Of a stretch of DNA of 7,517 bases, positions 5,968 through 7,517 are shown in pieces. Positions within the stretch are counted from its first letter, which is position 1. The number at the start of each line of letters is the position of its first letter. Position numbers and translations under genes: made by a program. Source of the stretch: Clostridia bacterium (GTDB lineage: Bacteria > Bacillota > Clostridia > Oscillospirales > CAG-272); NCBI GenBank assembly GCA_900769475.1, contig CAAGGQ010000047.1, forward strand, positions 1-7,517, in the 5' to 3' direction. A model generated the notes under the pieces. The model was not told the DNA's origin. It searched no databases and saw only the letters and a program-made list of their open reading frames with translations.

Positions 5968-7517
5968 ATGATCGAATTGAACTATCACAAATCCCTGGAG
6001 CATCTTCACGTGGGTTGCGAAAAGCCCCGCGCTTATTTCATTCCTTACCAGTCCGAGTCTGCGGCAAAGACGGGGAATCGCGCTGAAAGTGAGCGCTTCG
6101 TGTCCCTTTGTGGCGAATGGAGCTTTACCTATTTTGCGTCGGTGAACGATCTTCCCGACATTACCGCCCAGGACGATACTCCCGGGAACGCCGAACGCAT
6201 CCATGTGCCCATGAGCTGGCAGATGATGCTGGGGCGCGGCTACGATAAGCCTCACTATACCAACGTGAACTATCCCTTTCCCGTAGACCCCCCCGTGGTG
6301 CCGGGCGATAATCCCTGCGGTCTTTACGAGAGAGAGTTCTTTGTGGATGCCGATACCCTGGAGAACCGTGACGTGAAGATGGTGTTTGAGGGCGTTGACT
6401 CCTGCTTCTATCTCTTTATCAACAATCAGTTTGCGGCCTACAGCCAGGTCAGTCATCTGACCTCGGAAATTTCCGTGGGCAAGTTCCTCAAGGCCGGCGT
6501 GAACAACCTCAAGGTGCTGGTGCTCAAATGGTGTGACGGCTCGTATCTCGAGGATCAGGACAAGATCCGTCTCTCGGGTATCTTCCGTGAGGTGTATCTC
6601 CTGTTCCGCGACAAGATACATATTACCGATCTATTCGCACGCCCCGAATTGCCCGAAGCATTGGATAGCGCAAGGGTGTTCCTGACACTCAATACCAACG
6701 CCAAAACGGCAGTGTCGTATTCCTTCCGTACTCCTTGCGGTGCGGAGATCGCCAAGGGGGATTTTGACGTGGACGTCGAGGCGAGCTTGACCATTGATGT
6801 GGTGGATCCTCTGCTTTGGAGCGATGAGACCCCGGTTCTTTACGAGCTCTATCTCACCTGCGGTGATGAGGTGATTCGTCAGGAGATCGGTCTGCGCCGC
6901 TTTGAGGTCAAGGGCAAGATTCTTTACGTCAACGGACAAAAGGTCAAGGGCAAGGGCGTCAACCGCCACGACAGCCATCCCAAGTACGGCTCGGCAACGC
7001 CTATGGATCATATGCTGAAGGATCTGTACCTCCTCAAACAGCACAACGTCAATATGGTTCGCACCAGCCACTATCCCAACGATCCCCGCTTTATGGAGCT
7101 TTGCGACCGTCTCGGCTTCTACGTTTGCGACGAAAACGATATCGAAACCCACGGCATGAACCCTGCGGGCGATTGGGACGAGCTGACCGACAGTCCCGAA
7201 TGGACCGAAGCCTACCTCGATCGCATGGAGCGCACCTTTGAGCGTGACAAGAACCACGCCTGCGTGCTCATGTGGTCGGTGGGCAACGAGAGCGGAACTG
7301 GACTGAACCACCGCCTGATGTACGACTATCTCCATTCCCGCTATCCCGGCTGTATCGTCCATTGCGAGGACGCAACACGCCGTTATACCGGAAACTATAA
7401 GAGATGCTCGGTGCTTGATGACAAAGAAAAGCTCAAGCACTTGGATCCCGAATACGTGGATATTAACAGCGGCATGTATCTGATGCCCAAGGTCTTGGAG
7501 CACAATTATCTGACTAA
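5968..7517 (+). CDS. GH2 beta-galactosidase, LacZ-like (3' end outside window)
   Basis: Retaining exo-acting glycosidase expected to remove beta-galactosyl residues in the cytoplasm. The reading frame is open for 516 codons to the window edge, about half of a usual LacZ. No signal peptide is seen. The N-terminal sugar-binding domain (about 45-215) has HYTNVNYPFPVDPP, YSQVSHLTSE and SYLEDQDKIRLSGIFREV, all LacZ-like. An immunoglobulin-like domain follows (about 217-318), then the TIM barrel with NRHDSHP (332-338), RTSHYPN (365-371), DENDIETHG (388-396) and WSVGNESG (436-443). E441 is the acid/base. The nucleophile glutamate and the C-terminal domains fall beyond the edge. AAGGA (5955-5959) is eight bases before the ATG. 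It has its own promoter and probable operator. Beta-galactosidase is the likeliest activity; other GH2 specificities cannot be excluded. Confidence 0.93.
   Translation, partial: MIELNYHKSLEHLHVGCEKPRAYFIPYQSESAAKTGNRAESERFVSLCGEWSFTYFASVNDLPDITAQDDTPGNAERIHVPMSWQMMLGRGYDKPHYTNVNYPFPVDPPVVPGDNPCGLYEREFFVDADTLENRDVKMVFEGVDSCFYLFINNQFAAYSQVSHLTSEISVGKFLKAGVNNLKVLVLKWCDGSYLEDQDKIRLSGIFREVYLLFRDKIHITDLFARPELPEALDSARVFLTLNTNAKTAVSYSFRTPCGAEIAKGDFDVDVEASLTIDVVDPLLWSDETPVLYELYLTCGDEVIRQEIGLRRFEVKGKILYVNGQKVKGKGVNRHDSHPKYGSATPMDHMLKDLYLLKQHNVNMVRTSHYPNDPRFMELCDRLGFYVCDENDIETHGMNPAGDWDELTDSPEWTEAYLDRMERTFERDKNHACVLMWSVGNESGTGLNHRLMYDYLHSRYPGCIVHCEDATRRYTGNYKRCSVLDDKEKLKHLDPEYVDINSGMYLMPKVLEHNYLT

Noticed and set aside
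5893..7503. Minus-strand frames of 242 and 290 codons opposite GH2
   Set aside because: They lie opposite an unbroken, motif-rich GH2 frame and have no family resemblance.

Overview
The window looks like a chromosomal segment from a Bacillota bacterium, most likely a gut-type clostridial lineage of moderate GC content. The reasons are strong AGGAGG-type ribosome binding sites before every gene, textbook vegetative (sigma-A) promoters, and a clostridial-style ECF sigma factor whose stop codon overlaps the start of a downstream gene. The rest of the window holds cytoplasmic glycoside-processing enzymes. No species can be named from this sequence alone.

Layout. On the minus strand at the left edge is an ECF-family sigma factor (579 to 19), followed by the first seven codons of a gene that starts at 22 and runs off the window; it is probably the sigma factor's regulatory partner. 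A 250-base divergent promoter region (about 580-832) separates this from a plus-strand unit. That unit consists of a 55-residue DUF3006-like protein (833-1000), an 842-residue GH116-type (GBA2/DUF608) beta-glycosidase (1017-3545) and a 753-residue GH94 disaccharide/oligosaccharide phosphorylase (3592-5853). After a 114-base gap carrying a perfect-consensus promoter and a 16-base palindrome comes a LacZ-like GH2 beta-galactosidase (5968 onward). Its 3' end, including the catalytic nucleophile, lies outside the window.

How the genes may work together. None of the three carbohydrate enzymes has a signal peptide, so they should act inside the cell on short imported glycosides. The GH94 enzyme would use phosphate to release a sugar 1-phosphate, GH116 would hydrolyse beta-glucosidic or related linkages, and GH2 would remove beta-galactosyl or related units. 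No transporter, regulator or extracellular enzyme is visible here, so the true substrate is open. The sigma-factor unit is transcribed away from the sugar genes and need not be functionally linked to them.

I see no RNA gene, insertion sequence, CRISPR array, prophage or clear intrinsic terminator. The most notable observations are the regulatory architecture (two sigma-A promoters with 17-base spacers and extended -10 boxes, a palindrome at the GH2 transcription start, and a possible ECF autoregulatory promoter with its own palindrome) and the DUF3006-GH116-GH94 gene set. I do not see convincing evidence of an entirely new biological system.
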